Shown: piece after piece, positions 1-9,894 of the stretch
Layout: each line of letters begins with the position of its first letter
Numbering within the stretch: the first letter of the stretch is position 1
Assembly: GCA_004282875.1 (NCBI GenBank)
Contig: SHLT01000005.1
Coordinates: forward strand, 1-54,123
Source of the DNA: Chromatiales bacterium
GTDB taxonomy: Bacteria; Pseudomonadota; Gammaproteobacteria; Steroidobacterales; Woeseiaceae
Length of the DNA: 54,123 bases
Direction of reading: 5' to 3'
Notes under the pieces: generated by a model
Told to the model about the DNA's origin: nothing
The model's input: the letters and a program-made list of their open reading frames with translations, nothing else
Databases searched by the model: none
Program-made: the position numbers and the translations under genes

Positions 1-818
1 GACCTTCGTTTGCTTGGTTCGGTTGGCGAGCCGATCAATCCGGAAGCCTGGAATGGTATTACAACGTCGTCGGCGACGGTCGTTGCCCAATTGTCGATAC
101 CTGGTGGCAGACGGAAACCGGTGGCATCCTGATCACACCATTGCCGGGCGTGACGGCGCTCAAACCGGGTTCGGCGACAAACCCGTTCTTCGGCATTCGG
201 CCGGAGCTCCTGGATGCCGAGGGCAGGACGCTGGAAGGCGCCGTGTCTGGCAACCTCGTCATCGCCGACAGCTGGCCGGGACAGATGCGGACGGTCTATG
301 GCGATCACGAACGCTTTGTTGAGACCTATTTCTCGACCTACGATGGTTATTACACCACCGGAGACGGCGCGCGGCGCGACGAGGACGGCTATTACTGGAT
401 TACGGGCCGCACCGACGACGTTATCAACGTGTCCGGTCACCGCATGGGTACGGCCGAGGTCGAAAGTGCACTGGTTTCCCACGACAACGTTGCAGAGGCG
501 GCGGTCGTCGGTTACCCGCATGAGATCAAGGGCCAGGGCATCTACGCTTACGTGACGCTGATGGAAGGTGTCGAGCCGAGTGACGAACTGCGTGCCGAGC
601 TGCAAAAATGGGTACGCAAGGAAATCGGACCGATCGCGAAACCGGATCTGCTGCAATGGGCGCCGGGGCTGCCGAAGACGCGCTCCGGCAAGATCATGCG
701 GCGCATCCTGCGCAAGGTGGCGGCCGACGACTTTGGCAACCTGGGGGACACGTCGACGCTTGCCGATCCCTCAGTGGTGGAGGAACTGATCGAGAACCGG
801 CAGAACCGCTCCGGCTAG
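1..818 (+). CDS. acs: Acetyl-CoA synthetase, C-terminal part, apparent frameshift
   Basis: AMP-forming acetate:CoA ligase (acetate + ATP + CoA to acetyl-CoA), cytosolic. The gene enters from outside the window. Bases 1-51 read [16 protein letters not shown] in frame 1, then the family sequence continues in frame 3 from base 51 ([20 protein letters not shown]). Frame 1 itself stops at 130-132. A single G seems missing from a TGGG at 49-52. Downstream are the conserved [20 protein letters not shown] core, the hinge region [16 protein letters not shown] and the [15 protein letters not shown] tail with the regulatory lysine that is acetylated in this family. The product ends at the TAG at 816-818, overlapping the convergent tagH gene by 4 bp. 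Identity is certain. Whether the frameshift is biological or a base-calling error cannot be told here. Confidence 0.93.
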   Translation, partial: PSFAWFGWRADQSGSLEWYYNVVGDGRCPIVDTWWQTETGGILITPLPGVTALKPGSATNPFFGIRPELLDAEGRTLEGAVSGNLVIADSWPGQMRTVYGDHERFVETYFSTYDGYYTTGDGARRDEDGYYWITGRTDDVINVSGHRMGTAEVESALVSHDNVAEAAVVGYPHEIKGQGIYAYVTLMEGVEPSDELRAELQKWVRKEIGPIAKPDLLQWAPGLPKTRSGKIMRRILRKVAADDFGNLGDTSTLADPSVVEELIENRQNRSG

Positions 819-2224
819 CTGCCCAGCTGGTCCTGGCGGATCTCTTCGGACATGCTGTTCTCGAGGTCGTCGATGAAACTTTGATCGAGGTCATCGGTGT
901 CGACGACGTCGATGACAGCGTCCTCCTCAAATGCCGAGTCGGCATTCGCTGACTCGGCGACCACGGGGCCGTCGAGCTTCTGCGTTTCCATAAGCGCGGG
1001 ATCGAGGTCCGCGTCGTTGTCGGTTTTGGCCGGGCGCGCCATGCCCTCGCGCTCGATGCGCTGGTATTCGGCGACCTGCCGTTCGTAAGCCCTTACAAAC
1101 TCTTCGCCGAACATCTGCGGAAATCGTCCGCCGCCCTTTTCGGTCATGATCGGGTACAGGTCTCTGTACAAATCCCAGTACTTCGATTTGTTCATGAATG
1201 CGAACAACTTGTTGCCGGCGGTCCGGTCAAAGCCTTCCTGCAATTCGTCGGGGTCGAATCGATCCGCGAATTCGATAAACGCGCTGTTCATCGCGTCGAG
1301 GAACGCATTCTGGTGATTCAGCAGGTCGCGATTGACCTCGCGTACCGCATCGCGTGCGCCCAGGTATTCGCCTTCGGTGCCGATCAGCAGCTGCTTGATG
1401 AGATCGTTCGCGTTCTCCGAGAACTTCATCGGGTTGTTATGGCGAGGAAGGACGGTCGTCTGGTCGAGACGGAACGTGTTCTTAAGGTTTGCCCGGGACG
1501 ACAACAGGTTGATGGCGCCCTCGACAAACTCGCGCAGGACCATGCCCGCCGTTATCATTAGTTCAGGACGGTCGATGGCCGGATGAAGTTCGACGCGGCT
1601 GATACCCAGGCCATCGAGGAATGAGTCGAACAGGTCTTCGGCGGTGACGTTGACCGGCCCCTTGGCCGCCGCCTCGTTTGCGGAAGCCGCTCTGGGCTTG
1701 GGTGCCGGAGCCGGCACCGGTTCGGGCTGGGCGCTCGGCGCCGGCTTGCCGAACAATACCGACTGAAACTCGTCGTCGCCGGTAATTTCGGCTTCGTCCA
1801 GCAGCTGCATGCCGGTCTCGATTACGTCTTCGTCGACGAATTGCTCGATATTGTCGGGCGCGACCGTGGGTTTGGGGTCGAGGGGCATTACCAGGCTCTC
1901 ACCCTTGTCGATCGAGATCTCGAACTCGAAGTCGCCCAAGCGCATGCGGTCGCCGTCGAACAGGCGGCGCGGATTGCCTTTGCCGATCGGCTCCATTTCA
2001 CCGTTCATGTAGACGCCGTTGCTGCTCGTATCCGCGAGGTAGTACATGCCACCGCGGTAGTCGATCGTGGCGTGACGGCCCGAGATGTAGCGGTCCGGGT
2101 CGGGGAGAATCCAGTCGTTCTGCAGCGAGCGACCGATGGTGCCGCCGTCTTCGTAATACTCCCGGACGGCGTCGTCGCCGACAAGATCACGGTGTTCCGA
2201 GACAAGTTTTATGATTAACGGCAT
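815..2224 (-). CDS. tagH: Type VI secretion-associated FHA domain protein TagH
   Basis: 469 residues. The N-terminal FHA domain (about 1-110) shows the phosphothreonine-binding signature: [21 protein letters not shown] and [10 protein letters not shown]. An acidic and proline-rich linker (about 120-190) follows. The C-terminal half (about 195-430) matches the T6SS FHA-associated C-terminal domain, with the stretches [39 protein letters not shown] and [17 protein letters not shown]. In T6SS, Fha/TagH proteins read threonine phosphorylation laid down by PpkA-type kinases and switch on assembly. No other T6SS gene is in the window, although two Ser/Thr kinases are. The gene is transcribed alone on the minus strand and is convergent with acs. 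Family is certain; the functional link to T6SS here is inferred. Confidence 0.88.
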   Translation of the reverse strand: MPLIIKLVSEHRDLVGDDAVREYYEDGGTIGRSLQNDWILPDPDRYISGRHATIDYRGGMYYLADTSSNGVYMNGEMEPIGKGNPRRLFDGDRMRLGDFEFEISIDKGESLVMPLDPKPTVAPDNIEQFVDEDVIETGMQLLDEAEITGDDEFQSVLFGKPAPSAQPEPVPAPAPKPRAASANEAAAKGPVNVTAEDLFDSFLDGLGISRVELHPAIDRPELMITAGMVLREFVEGAINLLSSRANLKNTFRLDQTTVLPRHNNPMKFSENANDLIKQLLIGTEGEYLGARDAVREVNRDLLNHQNAFLDAMNSAFIEFADRFDPDELQEGFDRTAGNKLFAFMNKSKYWDLYRDLYPIMTEKGGGRFPQMFGEEFVRAYERQVAEYQRIEREGMARPAKTDNDADLDPALMETQKLDGPVVAESANADSAFEEDAVIDVVDTDDLDQSFIDDLENSMSEEIRQDQLGS

Positions 2225-2259
2225 GATATTCCTCTTGTAGATCGGTTAATTGTGCGCTG

Positions 2260-2327
2260 AATCAAGGCCTTAGACTGCTACACAGTTCACATAATCAAGC
2301 ATGGCGGCGGCGCCTAAGGCCTTGATT
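2260..2327. repeat. 14-bp inverted repeat pair between tagH and the DUF1820 gene
   Basis: AATCAAGGCCTTAG at 2260-2273 and its exact reverse complement CTAAGGCCTTGATT at 2314-2327 lie in the divergent intergenic region. Each arm contains the 8-bp palindrome AAGGCCTT, so the pair can be seen as two operator-like sites whose centres are 53-54 bp apart, about five helical turns. The pair sits upstream of both the tagH start (2224) and the DUF1820 gene start (2379). It could be a paired regulator-binding site or an RNA hairpin; no regulator is recognised. Confidence 0.6.
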
Positions 2328-2378
2328 TTCAGTAAATGCAGCCAACATTGCGGGTTTTGGTTAGACTGAGAGCCAAGC

Positions 2379-2711
2379 ATGAGCAAGCAGCCACTCTTCA
2401 AAGTCGTATTCATGAGCCAGGGACAGGTCTACGAGATCTATGCGCGCTCGGTGGGGCACGGCGAGTTGTTCGGTTTTGTCGAGGTCGAGGAACTGGTCTT
2501 TGGCGAGCGCACCACGGTCGTGGTCGATCCGTCGGAAGAGAAGATCAAGTCCGAGTTCGAAAACGTTCGACGGACCTACCTGCCGATGCACTCCATCATC
2601 CGGATCGACGAGGTGGAGAAGCAGGGTGTGAGCAAGATTTCAAAGCTCGAGGGCGGCAATGTTGCGCAGTTCCCGTTGCCCGTATACACGCCCGGGGATA
2701 GCAATAACTGA
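2379..2711 (+). CDS. DUF1820 family protein
   Basis: 110 residues, matching the small DUF1820 family of Gammaproteobacteria in length and in its blocks: LFKVVFMSQGQVYEIYARSV at the start, GFVEVEELVFGE, then VDPSEEKIKSEFENVRRTYL and a C-terminal IIRIDEVEKQG. It is a compact mixed alpha/beta protein with no signal peptide or membrane segment, so it is probably cytosolic. No biochemical function is established for the family. It starts at the ATG at 2379, 51 bp after the 14-bp inverted repeat, and lies 87 bp upstream of purL in the same direction. Separate transcription is possible, since the gap before purL is wide enough for a promoter. Confidence 0.85.
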   Translation: MSKQPLFKVVFMSQGQVYEIYARSVGHGELFGFVEVEELVFGERTTVVVDPSEEKIKSEFENVRRTYLPMHSIIRIDEVEKQGVSKISKLEGGNVAQFPLPVYTPGDSNN

Positions 2712-2798
2712 CGGGATAAACTGAGTAGTCGCCGGGTACGGGTTCCAGTATTATCGCGACTCGCTTTCCACGTACGTCGCACAAGGCCCTCGAACCCG

Positions 2799-5700
2799 AT
2801 GCTCGAACTGCCAGGACAGGCGGCACTTTCTGACTTTCGCCTGGCCAAACTGACCCGCTCACTGAAGCGCGCCGATGACCGCGTAGTCGCCGTCGAGGCC
2901 CGCTTCACCTATTTCGTTGCGACCCATGCGGACTTGTCCAGGGAGGACCGCAGCCGCTTGGACGGCTTGCTGCTCTCAGGAGACAAGCCGGCGCGCCTGT
3001 CGCGTGGCGCCAGGACGCTCTATGTCGTGCCGCGGCCCGGCACCATTTCACCGTGGTCCTCCAAGGCGACGGATATTGCAAGGGCCTGCGATATCGGCGC
3101 GATCGATCGCATCGAGCGTGGCCTGTGCTACGGACTGCAATTCAAGGGTAAAGTCGGTGACGAGGAGGTGCTGGCGCTGCGCCACCTGCTCTTCGATCGC
3201 ATGACCGAGGCTGTCTTCGAGGACCCGGACGGCGTTGCGGCCCTGTTTGCCGAGCATGATCCGGCGCCGGTCGGCATCGTGCCCTTGTCGGAAAACGGCA
3301 AAGACGCGCTGGTCGCCGCCAATACCGACCTCGGCCTTGCACTGTCCGACCAGGAGATCGACTACCTCGTCGAGTGCTATGGCGACCTGGCTCGAGACCC
3401 GACCGACGCGGAGCTGATGATGTTTGCCCAGGCGAATTCGGAGCACTGCCGCCACAAGATCTTCAATGCGAGCTGGGTCATCGACGGCGAGGCGCGCGAG
3501 CAGCGCCTGTTCGGCATGATCAAGTCGACGACCGAGAAGACACCCGACGGTGTGATCTCGGCCTACAGCGACAATGCCGCGGTGTTCGAAGGCTGGAACG
3601 GGCAGCGCCTGCTGCCCCGAACCTCCGATCGCGAGTACGAATTCGTCGAGGAGCCCGTACACGTCCTTATCAAGGTCGAGACGCACAATCACCCAACCGC
3701 CATTTCGCCGTTTCCGGGTGCGGCAACCGGGTCCGGCGGCGAGATTCGTGATGAAGGCGCGACCGGTCTCGGCGCGAAGCCCAAGGCAGGCCTGACGGGC
3801 TTCACGGTGTCGCACCTGCGTATCCCCGGGTACGAGCAACCCTGGGAGGACGATTTCCCGCATCCCGAGCACCTGGCGACGCCACTCGAGATCATGATCG
3901 ACGGGCCGATCGGCGGTGCGGCGTTCAATAATGAATTCGGCCGGCCGAACCTGGCGGGCTACTTCCGCACTTTCGAAAGTCGCCTTGCGGGGCTCCCGGA
4001 TACGGAGATTCGCGGCTATCACAAGCCGATCATGATCGCGGGCGGTGTCGGCAACGTTCGGGAAGAGCACGCCAACAAAATCGACGTGCCGGTTGGCGCG
4101 CGGGTTGTTGTACTCGGCGGACCGGCCATGCTCATTGGCCTCGGCGGCGGTGCGGCGTCCTCGCTTGCGAGCGGTACTTCGAGCGCGGAGCTGGATTTTG
4201 CCTCGGTACAGCGCGGCAACCCGGAAATGGAACGCCGTGCGCAGGAAGTTATCGACCGTTGCTGGCAGATGGGCAAGAGCAACCCGATACTGCTGATCCA
4301 TGACGTCGGTGCCGGCGGCCTGTCGAACGCGGTACCCGAGGCAGTCGATCACAGCGGCCACGGCGCGCTGATCGAGCTGCGCGAAGTCGATAATGCCGAG
4401 CCCGGCATGTCCCCGATGGGTATCTGGTGCAACGAGGCCCAGGAACGCTACGTCCTGATCGTCGCGGATGATCGCATCGAGGAGTTCAGGGCGCTTTGCG
4501 AACGCGAGCGCTGCCCCGTATCGGTCATCGGTACGCTGACTGACGATGGCAATCTCACGGTGACCGATCGACACTTCGACAACCGCGTCGTCGATATGCC
4601 GATGCAGATGCTGCTGGGCAATCCGCCGAAAATGGAGCGCGAGGTCGCGCATCAGTTTCTCGGCGAGGAGCAACTGAATCTCGACGGTATCGAGATCGAG
4701 GAAGCGGCGTTGCGAGTTCTGCGGTTCCCGGCCGTTGCAGACAAGTCCTTCCTGATTCACATCGGCGACCGGACCGTCGGAGGCCTGAGTGCCCGCGACC
4801 AGCTTGTGGGTCCATGGCAGGTTCCGGTCAGCGACGTCGCCATCACGGCGACGGGATTCACTGGCGGTACCGGCGAGGCCAAGGCGATGGGTGAACGCAC
4901 GCCGCTGGCGGCGACCAATGCGCCGGCTTCGGGACGCATGGCCGTCGCCGAAGCCATTACGAATATCGCAGCTGCGCCCATCGACGCTCTCGACAAGGTG
5001 CGCTTGTCCGCCAACTGGATGGCGGCTGCAGGGCATCCCGGAGAAGATGCCAACCTGTTCGACACCGTCAAGGCCGTGGGCGACGAGTTGTGTCGCGCGC
5101 TGGATATCGCAATCCCGGTGGGCAAGGACTCGATGTCGATGCGCACCCGCTGGGAAGATGAGAGCGGCGAGCACAACGTGGTGGCGCCCGTATCACTGAT
5201 TATCTCGGCATTCGCGCCGGTTTCCGACGTCACCCGCCATTTGACGCCGCAGCTGCGCCAGACAGAAGAGGCGAGCTACCTGCTTCTGTTTGACCTCGGG
5301 CAGGGCAAGAACCGACTCGGTGGGTCATGCCTCGCGCAGGCCTACGCACAGACAGGCGGCGCGACGCCGGATCTGGATGATCCCGGGTTGCTAAAAGGGC
5401 TGTTCGCGGCTGTCCAGGAACTCAACGCGCGAGACATGTTGCTGGCCTATCACGATCGCAGTGACGGTGGCTTGCTGGCGACGGTTGCGGAGATGATTTT
5501 CGCGAGCCGGCTCGGCGTAACGCTGACCCTCGATGGGTCGCGCGTCGAACTGCTCAAGCGCCTGTTCAGCGAAGAAGTTGGCGCAGTGGTCCAGGTGGCG
5601 AAAAGCAAGCTGCCGCAGGTGCAGATGGTGCTGGACCGCAACTGCGTCAAGGCCGATGCGATTGGGCTCGTGGACGACAGCGGCAGGCTCGTCGTGCGCG

Positions 5701-6677
5701 GCGACAAAGGATCCGAACTCGACCTGGATCGCAAGACCATGCAGCGTGCGTGGTCCGGGATGAGCCATCAGATCCAGGCGCTGCGTGACAACCCGACGAC
5801 GGCCAAGGAAGAGTTCGATCGCATTCTTGACGACAAGGACCCGGGGCTCAACGTCGTGCTTTCGTTTGATCCGCAGGACGACATCGCGCGACCGTTGCGC
5901 GCGACCGCGAAACCGCGCGTCGCGATTTTGCGTGAGCAGGGAGTTAACAGCCAGAACGAAATGGCGGCGGCGTTCATCAAGGCCGGATTCACTGCTGTCG
6001 ACGTGCACATGAGTGATCTGCTGGACGGTCGCGACACACTCGATGCCTACCAGGGGCTCGTGGCCTGCGGCGGTTTCTCCTTTGGCGATGTGCTGGGTGC
6101 CGGTGGAGGCTGGGCCAAGTCGGTCCTCTACCACGCGCGAACCCGGGATCAGTTTGCCGCGTTCTTCGAGCGCAATGACACGTTCGCGCTTGGTGTCTGT
6201 AATGGATGCCAGATGATGTCCCATCTCAAGGACATCATTCCTGGTGCCGGTCATTGGCCGCGCTTCCTGCGTAACAAGTCGGAGCAATTCGAAGCACGCC
6301 TGAGCCTGGTCGAGGTCGTGGAGAGTCCGTCCCTGTTCCTGGACGGCATGGCCGGGTCGCGCTTACCGATTGCCACGTCTCATGGCGAGGGCCGCGCCGA
6401 ATTCGCCGACGACACGGCGCGCTACACGTCCTCCTACACGGTTGCGATGCGCTACGTCGACAATTACGGCGAGGTGGCCGATGCGTATCCCGCCAATCCG
6501 AACGGTTCTGTCGATGGAATCTGCGGACTGAGCAGTGACGACGGCCGTGTCACGATCATGATGCCGCATCCGGAACGCGTGGCGCTGACCCGGCAGAACG
6601 CCTGGCATCCTGATGACTGGGGTGAGGACGGTCCCTGGATGCGCATGTTCCGCAATGCGCGGGTAGCGCTGGGCTAG
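2799..6677 (+). CDS. purL: Phosphoribosylformylglycinamidine synthase (FGAM synthetase)
   Basis: Large single-chain PurL of 1292 residues, the usual size in Gammaproteobacteria. It converts FGAR + glutamine + ATP to FGAM, the fourth step of purine synthesis. Visible signatures are the substrate-binding block [20 protein letters not shown], the ATP-site stretches [12 protein letters not shown] and [15 protein letters not shown], and the second half of the tandem AIRS-like fold with [11 protein letters not shown]-terminal class I glutaminase carries the nucleophile in GVCNGCQMM (Cys1134) and the His/Glu pair in MPHPERVA (His1257, Glu1259). It is convergent with the DUF4145 gene, with only 13 bp between them and no obvious terminator. 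It shares a pathway with purF near 48 kb. Confidence 0.98.
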   Translation: MLELPGQAALSDFRLAKLTRSLKRADDRVVAVEARFTYFVATHADLSREDRSRLDGLLLSGDKPARLSRGARTLYVVPRPGTISPWSSKATDIARACDIGAIDRIERGLCYGLQFKGKVGDEEVLALRHLLFDRMTEAVFEDPDGVAALFAEHDPAPVGIVPLSENGKDALVAANTDLGLALSDQEIDYLVECYGDLARDPTDAELMMFAQANSEHCRHKIFNASWVIDGEAREQRLFGMIKSTTEKTPDGVISAYSDNAAVFEGWNGQRLLPRTSDREYEFVEEPVHVLIKVETHNHPTAISPFPGAATGSGGEIRDEGATGLGAKPKAGLTGFTVSHLRIPGYEQPWEDDFPHPEHLATPLEIMIDGPIGGAAFNNEFGRPNLAGYFRTFESRLAGLPDTEIRGYHKPIMIAGGVGNVREEHANKIDVPVGARVVVLGGPAMLIGLGGGAASSLASGTSSAELDFASVQRGNPEMERRAQEVIDRCWQMGKSNPILLIHDVGAGGLSNAVPEAVDHSGHGALIELREVDNAEPGMSPMGIWCNEAQERYVLIVADDRIEEFRALCERERCPVSVIGTLTDDGNLTVTDRHFDNRVVDMPMQMLLGNPPKMEREVAHQFLGEEQLNLDGIEIEEAALRVLRFPAVADKSFLIHIGDRTVGGLSARDQLVGPWQVPVSDVAITATGFTGGTGEAKAMGERTPLAATNAPASGRMAVAEAITNIAAAPIDALDKVRLSANWMAAAGHPGEDANLFDTVKAVGDELCRALDIAIPVGKDSMSMRTRWEDESGEHNVVAPVSLIISAFAPVSDVTRHLTPQLRQTEEASYLLLFDLGQGKNRLGGSCLAQAYAQTGGATPDLDDPGLLKGLFAAVQELNARDMLLAYHDRSDGGLLATVAEMIFASRLGVTLTLDGSRVELLKRLFSEEVGAVVQVAKSKLPQVQMVLDRNCVKADAIGLVDDSGRLVVRGDKGSELDLDRKTMQRAWSGMSHQIQALRDNPTTAKEEFDRILDDKDPGLNVVLSFDPQDDIARPLRATAKPRVAILREQGVNSQNEMAAAFIKAGFTAVDVHMSDLLDGRDTLDAYQGLVACGGFSFGDVLGAGGGWAKSVLYHARTRDQFAAFFERNDTFALGVCNGCQMMSHLKDIIPGAGHWPRFLRNKSEQFEARLSLVEVVESPSLFLDGMAGSRLPIATSHGEGRAEFADDTARYTSSYTVAMRYVDNYGEVADAYPANPNGSVDGICGLSSDDGRVTIMMPHPERVALTRQNAWHPDDWGEDGPWMRMFRNARVALG

Positions 6678-6690
6678 GCGGCCCGCGAGA

Positions 6691-7383
6691 CTAGGCCGAG
6701 GCGACGTTGTCGTTGTTGGCCTCGGTCACGAAGAAGCGCCGCACCTTGATCGCGCGCGTCAGCTTTCCGCGGCGGACGAAGCACTGGTAGAACATGTCTT
6801 TGAGAACCTCGAGCAGAATCCCGGCCTGCGCGCGATTCAACAGCGGCATGTCCTCGTGCGTGCCCGTGCCAAAAAGGACGTTCTTGATGGGTCCGAATGT
6901 ATCGTCGTCGATACCGGCAATGTCCTGGGCGACGACAACTTCTTCGAAGGCGCGCAGCTTGCCGCCTTCGCCCAGGGCATGGAATGCGCTGACCGCTGCA
7001 CGTCGGCACATGGACGCGAACGCATTGAAGTTGTTGTTCGAGTAACAGCTCAGCGCTTCGCGGAACAGTACTTCGGTATGTTTCGGCAAATAGGAAAAAG
7101 CGAAGCGCTCTTTCGGCCGTTCGAGTTCGACGTAGTTGCGGTACAGCTCAACCTTGTTGTCCTGGTATTGGCGCACCGCGAAACGCAGGAAAATCGGCGC
7201 GTTACAGGCATCGCATTTGTAGACGAGGCCAACATGCTTGGGCCGGTCGCGCAGCAGCGACGCCGCATCAGGAACGGATTGCGGCTGCATGTGTGCAAAC
7301 ACGCCGCAGTAGGGGCACTCGAGTCCAATCTGGTCGTCGAGTTCGCTTTTTATCCCCTGATCTCTGTCAATTACGATTGCCAT
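6691..7383 (-). CDS. Zinc-ribbon DUF4145-type protein
   Basis: 230 residues. An N-terminal zinc ribbon is formed by CPYCG (about residues 24-28) and CDAC (about 58-61). The rest resembles the helical DUF4145 domain: a FREALSCYSNNNFNAFASMC helix, RRAAVSAFHALG, then helices around ILLEVLKDMFYQCFVRRG. No signal peptide or membrane helix is present. DUF4145 domains occur alone or fused to nucleases and restriction-type enzymes, but no nuclease domain is present here and the function is unknown. The start codon at 7383 overlaps a short palindrome (7382-7395). The gene follows the small membrane protein gene on the same strand, 91 bp downstream of its stop. Confidence 0.65.
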   Translation of the reverse strand: MAIVIDRDQGIKSELDDQIGLECPYCGVFAHMQPQSVPDAASLLRDRPKHVGLVYKCDACNAPIFLRFAVRQYQDNKVELYRNYVELERPKERFAFSYLPKHTEVLFREALSCYSNNNFNAFASMCRRAAVSAFHALGEGGKLRAFEEVVVAQDIAGIDDDTFGPIKNVLFGTGTHEDMPLLNRAQAGILLEVLKDMFYQCFVRRGKLTRAIKVRRFFVTEANNDNVASA

Positions 7384-7395
7384 ATCGCTCGATAT
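7382..7395. repeat. Short palindrome at the DUF4145-type gene start
   Basis: ATATCGCTCGATAT has 6-bp arms around a central CT and overlaps the start codon of the minus-strand gene (complement of CAT at 7381-7383). It could be an operator or a start-codon hairpin. A chance occurrence is equally possible at this length. Confidence 0.3.
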
Positions 7396-7474
7396 TATTT
7401 TTTATAGATCAGCGACTTCAGTATGCCCGATCAACGCCGCATCGCCTCAGGCGCTTTACATAATCCATAAATGA

Positions 7475-8131
7475 TTATTGTCCCCATTGGCCGACAGCAT
7501 TGGTCGCCGCCTCGTTGACAGGCCGCGCGATCAATCCGGTTCGCGTCATCGTAAGCTCGAAGATCGCGTCGTCCGCCATCGGTAAATAGGTTGCCGTTCC
7601 GTAGTGCGCGTCGACCCCCGGCATCAGCTTCGGGTACTTGCGCGCAAACTGCCAAACGTCCATCGTCACGGGTTCCGACAGCGAATGCACCGAGCGCACT
7701 TTGGAGCGCTCATCAATGATTTCAGCGTAGCGCCCGCTTAACCGGTCGAGACGAAAGATCGGGTCGAGGCCGAGCAGGGTGGCCGGCGGTTTCCAGGTAA
7801 CGACGCGCGCATCCATCTGCCATTCGTTGCCCAGCAGCTCATACATCTGATCCTGCTCATTCTCAACCATGAGGCGGGCGACATATTGCTCGGGTGCGGA
7901 CTGGCTGAACTGAATCCTGCCGACGTACTGTTCGTCGACCAGGCGATCGTAGCCGTAGTAACTGAAGGCCAGCATGATACTGGCGCCGCCGGCGAAGGCG
8001 GATGCGGTTCCCCCGGCCAGCGAACGTGTCGCCCGGACCGGGCGCCGCCGCTTCGCATGGCGGGTCATCGAGAAAAAGAAGTACAGCGTGAGCAGAGCGA
8101 AGACCGTACTGGCTGTCAGCAGCAGATTCAT
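7475..8131 (-). CDS. Hypothetical membrane-anchored protein
   Basis: 218 residues. An N-terminal transmembrane helix (about 1-22, LLLTASTVFALLTLYFFFSM) is followed by a strongly basic stretch (RHAKRRRPVR). A second hydrophobic segment (about 42-60) follows, and then a roughly 155-residue soluble domain without a motif I can name. The order of charges suggests two helices with the soluble domain on the same side as the N-terminus or in the periplasm. It lies 18 bp downstream of ettA on the same strand and may be transcribed with it. I do not recognise the family with confidence. Similar short proteins beside ettA in Gammaproteobacteria are sometimes labelled efflux-related, but nothing here supports transport. 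Confidence 0.6.
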   Translation of the reverse strand: MNLLLTASTVFALLTLYFFFSMTRHAKRRRPVRATRSLAGGTASAFAGGASIMLAFSYYGYDRLVDEQYVGRIQFSQSAPEQYVARLMVENEQDQMYELLGNEWQMDARVVTWKPPATLLGLDPIFRLDRLSGRYAEIIDERSKVRSVHSLSEPVTMDVWQFARKYPKLMPGVDAHYGTATYLPMADDAIFELTMTRTGLIARPVNEAATNAVGQWGQ

Positions 8132-8149
8132 CGTCGTACTCCCAGATTC

Positions 8150-9823
8150 CTAAGCGTCCAACCTCTTATACTTGATTCGGTGGGGGTTTGCCGCATCGGC
8201 ACCCAGGCGACGTTTCCGGTCTTCTTCGTAATCGGCATAGTTACCGGCAAACCAGACCACTTCGGAGTCTCCCTCGAACGCCAGCATGTGCGTGCAGATG
8301 CGATCGAGGAACCAGCGATCATGGGATATGACCATGGCCGAGCCGGGGAACTCCAGCAGTGCTTCCTCGAGCGCGCGCAGGGTCTCGACGTCGAGATCAT
8401 TGGTCGGTTCGTCAAGCAGCAGGAAGTTGCCGCCTGCCTTGAGCATCTTGGCAAGATGAACACGGTTGCGTTCCCCGCCCGACAGCAGGCCGATCTTCTT
8501 TTGCTGATCCTGGCCGCGGAAATTAAAGCGACCGACGTAAGCGCGCGACGAGGTTTCGTAATTGCCGACACGAATCATGTCGAGGCCGTCCGAAATCTCT
8601 TCCCACACCGTCTTGTTGTCGTCGAGGCTGTCGCGGGACTGGTCGACGGCCGCGATTTGCACGGTGTCGCCGAGCCGCAGCGTTCCCGAGTCGGGTTTCT
8701 CCTGACCCGTGATCATGCGCGTCAACGTGGTCTTGCCGGCACCGTTGGGACCGATCACGCCGACAATGCCGCCCGGCGGCAACTGGAAACTGAGATCGTC
8801 GATGAGCAGCTTGTCGCCGAACCCTTTCTTGAGATTCTCGACCTCAAGGACGACGTCGCCGAGACGGGGCCCCGGGGGAATGTAGATTTCATTGGTTTCG
8901 TGCCGCTGCTGATAGGACGGTGACGACAGCTCCTCGAACTGCTTCAGACGCGCCTTGGATTTCGCCTGGCGTCCTTTGGGATTGCTGCGAACCCACTCGA
9001 GCTCGTGTTCCATGGCTCGTTTGCGGGCCTTTTCGCCAGCCTCTTCGACCTTGAGGCGCGCCTCCTTCTGTTCGAGCCAGGACGAGTAGTTGCCTTCCCA
9101 GGGGATACCGTGCCCGCGGTCGAGTTCCAGGATCCAGCCCGCCACATTGTCGAGGAAGTAGCGGTCATGCGTGACCGCGATAACGGTGCTTGGATACTCA
9201 TCGAGGAAGCGCTCGAGCCAGGCGACCGACTCGGCGTCGAGGTGGTTCGTGGGTTCGTCGAGCAGCAGCATGTCAGGTTGTGACAGCAGCAGGCGGCACA
9301 GCGCGACGCGACGTCGCTCACCACCCGACAGCTTGCTGACGTCGGCATCCCAGGGCGGCAGGCGCAAGGCATCCGCGGCGACCTCGAGCTTGCGGTCGAT
9401 TTCCCAGCCGCCGCCCGCATCGATGGCGTCCTGCAGCTTTCCTTGCTCTTCGAGCAGCGCGTTCATTTCATCGTCCGACATCGGCTCCGCAAACTTCTCA
9501 CTGATCTCATTGAAGCGATGCAGGTGCTCGATAATGTCCCCCAGGCCTTCCTCGACGTTGCCGCGAACGTCTTTTTCGGAATCCAGCTCGGGTTCCTGCG
9601 GCAGGTAGCCGATCTTGATGCCCGGCTGCGGGCGCGCCTCGCCGTCGATTTCCGTATCGAGTCCCGCCATGATGCGCATGAGCGTGGATTTACCCGATCC
9701 ATTGAGGCCGAGCACGCCAATCTTGGCGCCCGGGAAAAACGAGAGGGAGATATCGCGAATGATGTGCCGCTTCGGCGGAACAACCTTCGCAACGCGGTTC
9801 ATTGTATAAATATACTGAGCCAT
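8150..9823 (-). CDS. ettA: Energy-dependent translational throttle ATPase
   Basis: ABC-F protein of 557 residues when started at the ATG at 9823 (MAQYIYTMNRV), close to the 555 residues of E. coli EttA. The open frame extends upstream but would run into the divergent hydrolase gene. Two ABC cassettes carry Walker A GLNGSGKST and GPNGAGKTT, signatures LSGGERRRVALC and LSGGERNRVHLA, and Walker B LLLDEPTNHLD and LLLDEPTNDLD. The arm inserted in the first cassette and the charged interdomain linker (ARKRAMEHELEWVRSNPKGR) are present. EttA binds the ribosomal E site and gates entry into elongation according to the ADP/ATP ratio. It is cytosolic, with no membrane partner. It is divergent from the HDAC-like gene with a 71-bp gap. 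Confidence 0.95.
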   Translation of the reverse strand: MAQYIYTMNRVAKVVPPKRHIIRDISLSFFPGAKIGVLGLNGSGKSTLMRIMAGLDTEIDGEARPQPGIKIGYLPQEPELDSEKDVRGNVEEGLGDIIEHLHRFNEISEKFAEPMSDDEMNALLEEQGKLQDAIDAGGGWEIDRKLEVAADALRLPPWDADVSKLSGGERRRVALCRLLLSQPDMLLLDEPTNHLDAESVAWLERFLDEYPSTVIAVTHDRYFLDNVAGWILELDRGHGIPWEGNYSSWLEQKEARLKVEEAGEKARKRAMEHELEWVRSNPKGRQAKSKARLKQFEELSSPSYQQRHETNEIYIPPGPRLGDVVLEVENLKKGFGDKLLIDDLSFQLPPGGIVGVIGPNGAGKTTLTRMITGQEKPDSGTLRLGDTVQIAAVDQSRDSLDDNKTVWEEISDGLDMIRVGNYETSSRAYVGRFNFRGQDQQKKIGLLSGGERNRVHLAKMLKAGGNFLLLDEPTNDLDVETLRALEEALLEFPGSAMVISHDRWFLDRICTHMLAFEGDSEVVWFAGNYADYEEDRKRRLGADAANPHRIKYKRLDA

Positions 9824-9894
9824 GTCGGGACCGTGTGTGGAGAAGCGCGCATTATCCGGTATGCTGCCGCACAAGCAAACAGAATAAGGCGCCA

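Noticed and set aside
3048-5174. A 708-codon open frame on the minus strand opposite purL
   Set aside because: It lies wholly inside purL, has no recognisable domain, and long antisense frames are expected in high-GC genes with strong third-position bias.
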